NCBI GenBank assembly: GCA_033782935.1
Contig: JAWQEG010000279.1
Span: forward strand, 2,876,001 to 2,940,000
Origin: Petrolisthes cinctipes
Taxonomy: Eukaryota > Arthropoda > Malacostraca > Decapoda > Porcellanidae
Reading direction: 5' to 3'
DNA length: 64,000 nt
Below, one piece after another: positions 63,701-64,000 of the stretch. Within the stretch, counting starts at the first letter, position 1, and each line of letters starts with the position of its first letter. The position numbers were made by a program, and so were the translations under genes. Below the pieces are notes generated by a model. The model had not been told where the DNA came from, searched no databases, and was given only the letters and a program-made list of their open reading frames with translations.

Positions 63701-64000
63701 GCATGTTTTTGGCCTGTATTTTGAAAATACTCTAACACGGAGTAGGCATGTACAGATCGCTTCTGGGACCCCAAAATATCGAATTTTCGGGTGTTTAGGG
63801 CCAGAATATGAGATATAAACGGGTACAGAAGATGCATGCACATATCGACGTTTGGGCACCTAAAAGATCGATTTTCAGTATGTTTTTGGCCTGTATTTTG
63901 AAAATACTCTAACACGGAGTAGGCATGTACAGATACCTTCTGGGACCTCTAAATATCGAATTTTCGGGTGTTTTGGGACTGAATTTGAGATATCGATTTT
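60732..64000 (+). repeat. 3,311-bp tandem duplication, copy 2 (runs off the window)
   Basis: It repeats copy 1 with no difference seen at any of the marker positions compared. The full unit would end about 42 bp beyond the window. The high identity marks it as the youngest large duplication visible here. Confidence 0.87.

Larger units (their letters stand above)
30941..64000 (+). repeat. Satellite DNA array, right part
   Basis: The same satellite family continues in the same orientation after the retrotransposon and runs off the right edge. Besides trimers it contains two 854-bp pentamers directly after the insertion, 678-bp tetramers near 44.6 and 52.5 kb, and many units with a 10-bp deletion near the start of the monomer. 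Several multi-kilobase tandem duplications are visible as shared private variants (see separate entries). No gene, RNA gene or second mobile element was seen in this stretch. Confidence 0.97.

Noticed and set aside
30941..64000. CRISPR-like array of regular repeats
   Set aside because: The repeats are contiguous 148-177-bp monomers with no unique spacers, in a plainly eukaryotic satellite context.

Overview
The window is eukaryotic, almost certainly animal, repeat DNA. It consists of a long head-to-tail satellite array (1-21981 and 30941-64000) interrupted by one LTR retrotransposon of 8,959 bp (21982-30940). There is no sign of a host gene, rRNA, tRNA or bacterial operon. A Ty3/gypsy-type pol, a possible env-like 3' region and an LTR rich in (AC)n, (GA)n and (CAA)n suggest an arthropod host. 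A crustacean would fit, but this is a guess.

Satellite. Every repeat unit lies in the same orientation. Three monomer classes share one backbone. The two long ones are called A (176-177 bp) and B (177 bp) here. The short one, C (148 bp), lacks 29 bp that A and B carry. Monomers are grouped into multimers that each end in one C: dimers of about 325 bp, trimers of about 501 bp (the commonest form), tetramers of 678 bp and pentamers of 854 bp. Multimers are themselves repeated in larger blocks: about 3,155 bp (near 0.9-4.8 kb and 9.8-15.8 kb), 991 bp (19.3-21.2 kb), 854 bp (31.0-32.7 kb), 3,219 bp (32.6-37.9 kb), 2,336 bp (39.3-43.3 kb), 1,317 bp (55.3-57.9 kb) and 3,311 bp (57.4 kb to the window end). 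A roughly 500-bp trimer with near-nucleosomal long monomers is the architecture of pericentromeric or centromeric higher-order satellites, but nothing here proves centromere function. The many open frames on the minus strand of the array are a by-product of a 177-bp (59-codon) unit and are not annotated as genes.

Retrotransposon. Two LTRs of 761 and 763 bp begin TGTAC and end GTACA. They appear to differ only by one GA step in a microsatellite, and they are flanked by a 4-bp GGGT repeat. Between them, in order, are a leader, an open gag-like frame (23586-24374), then badly broken protease, reverse transcriptase, RNase H and integrase segments, then a possible env-like remnant and a short 3' region with a hairpin. 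Nearly identical LTRs around a ruined pol suggest that an already defective copy was moved recently by another element's enzymes. The left and right flanks of the insertion are halves of different monomer types, so one monomer length is missing there.

All coordinates and motifs were read by eye. Large-duplication boundaries are placed at multimer borders and are approximate to a few tens of bases unless stated.
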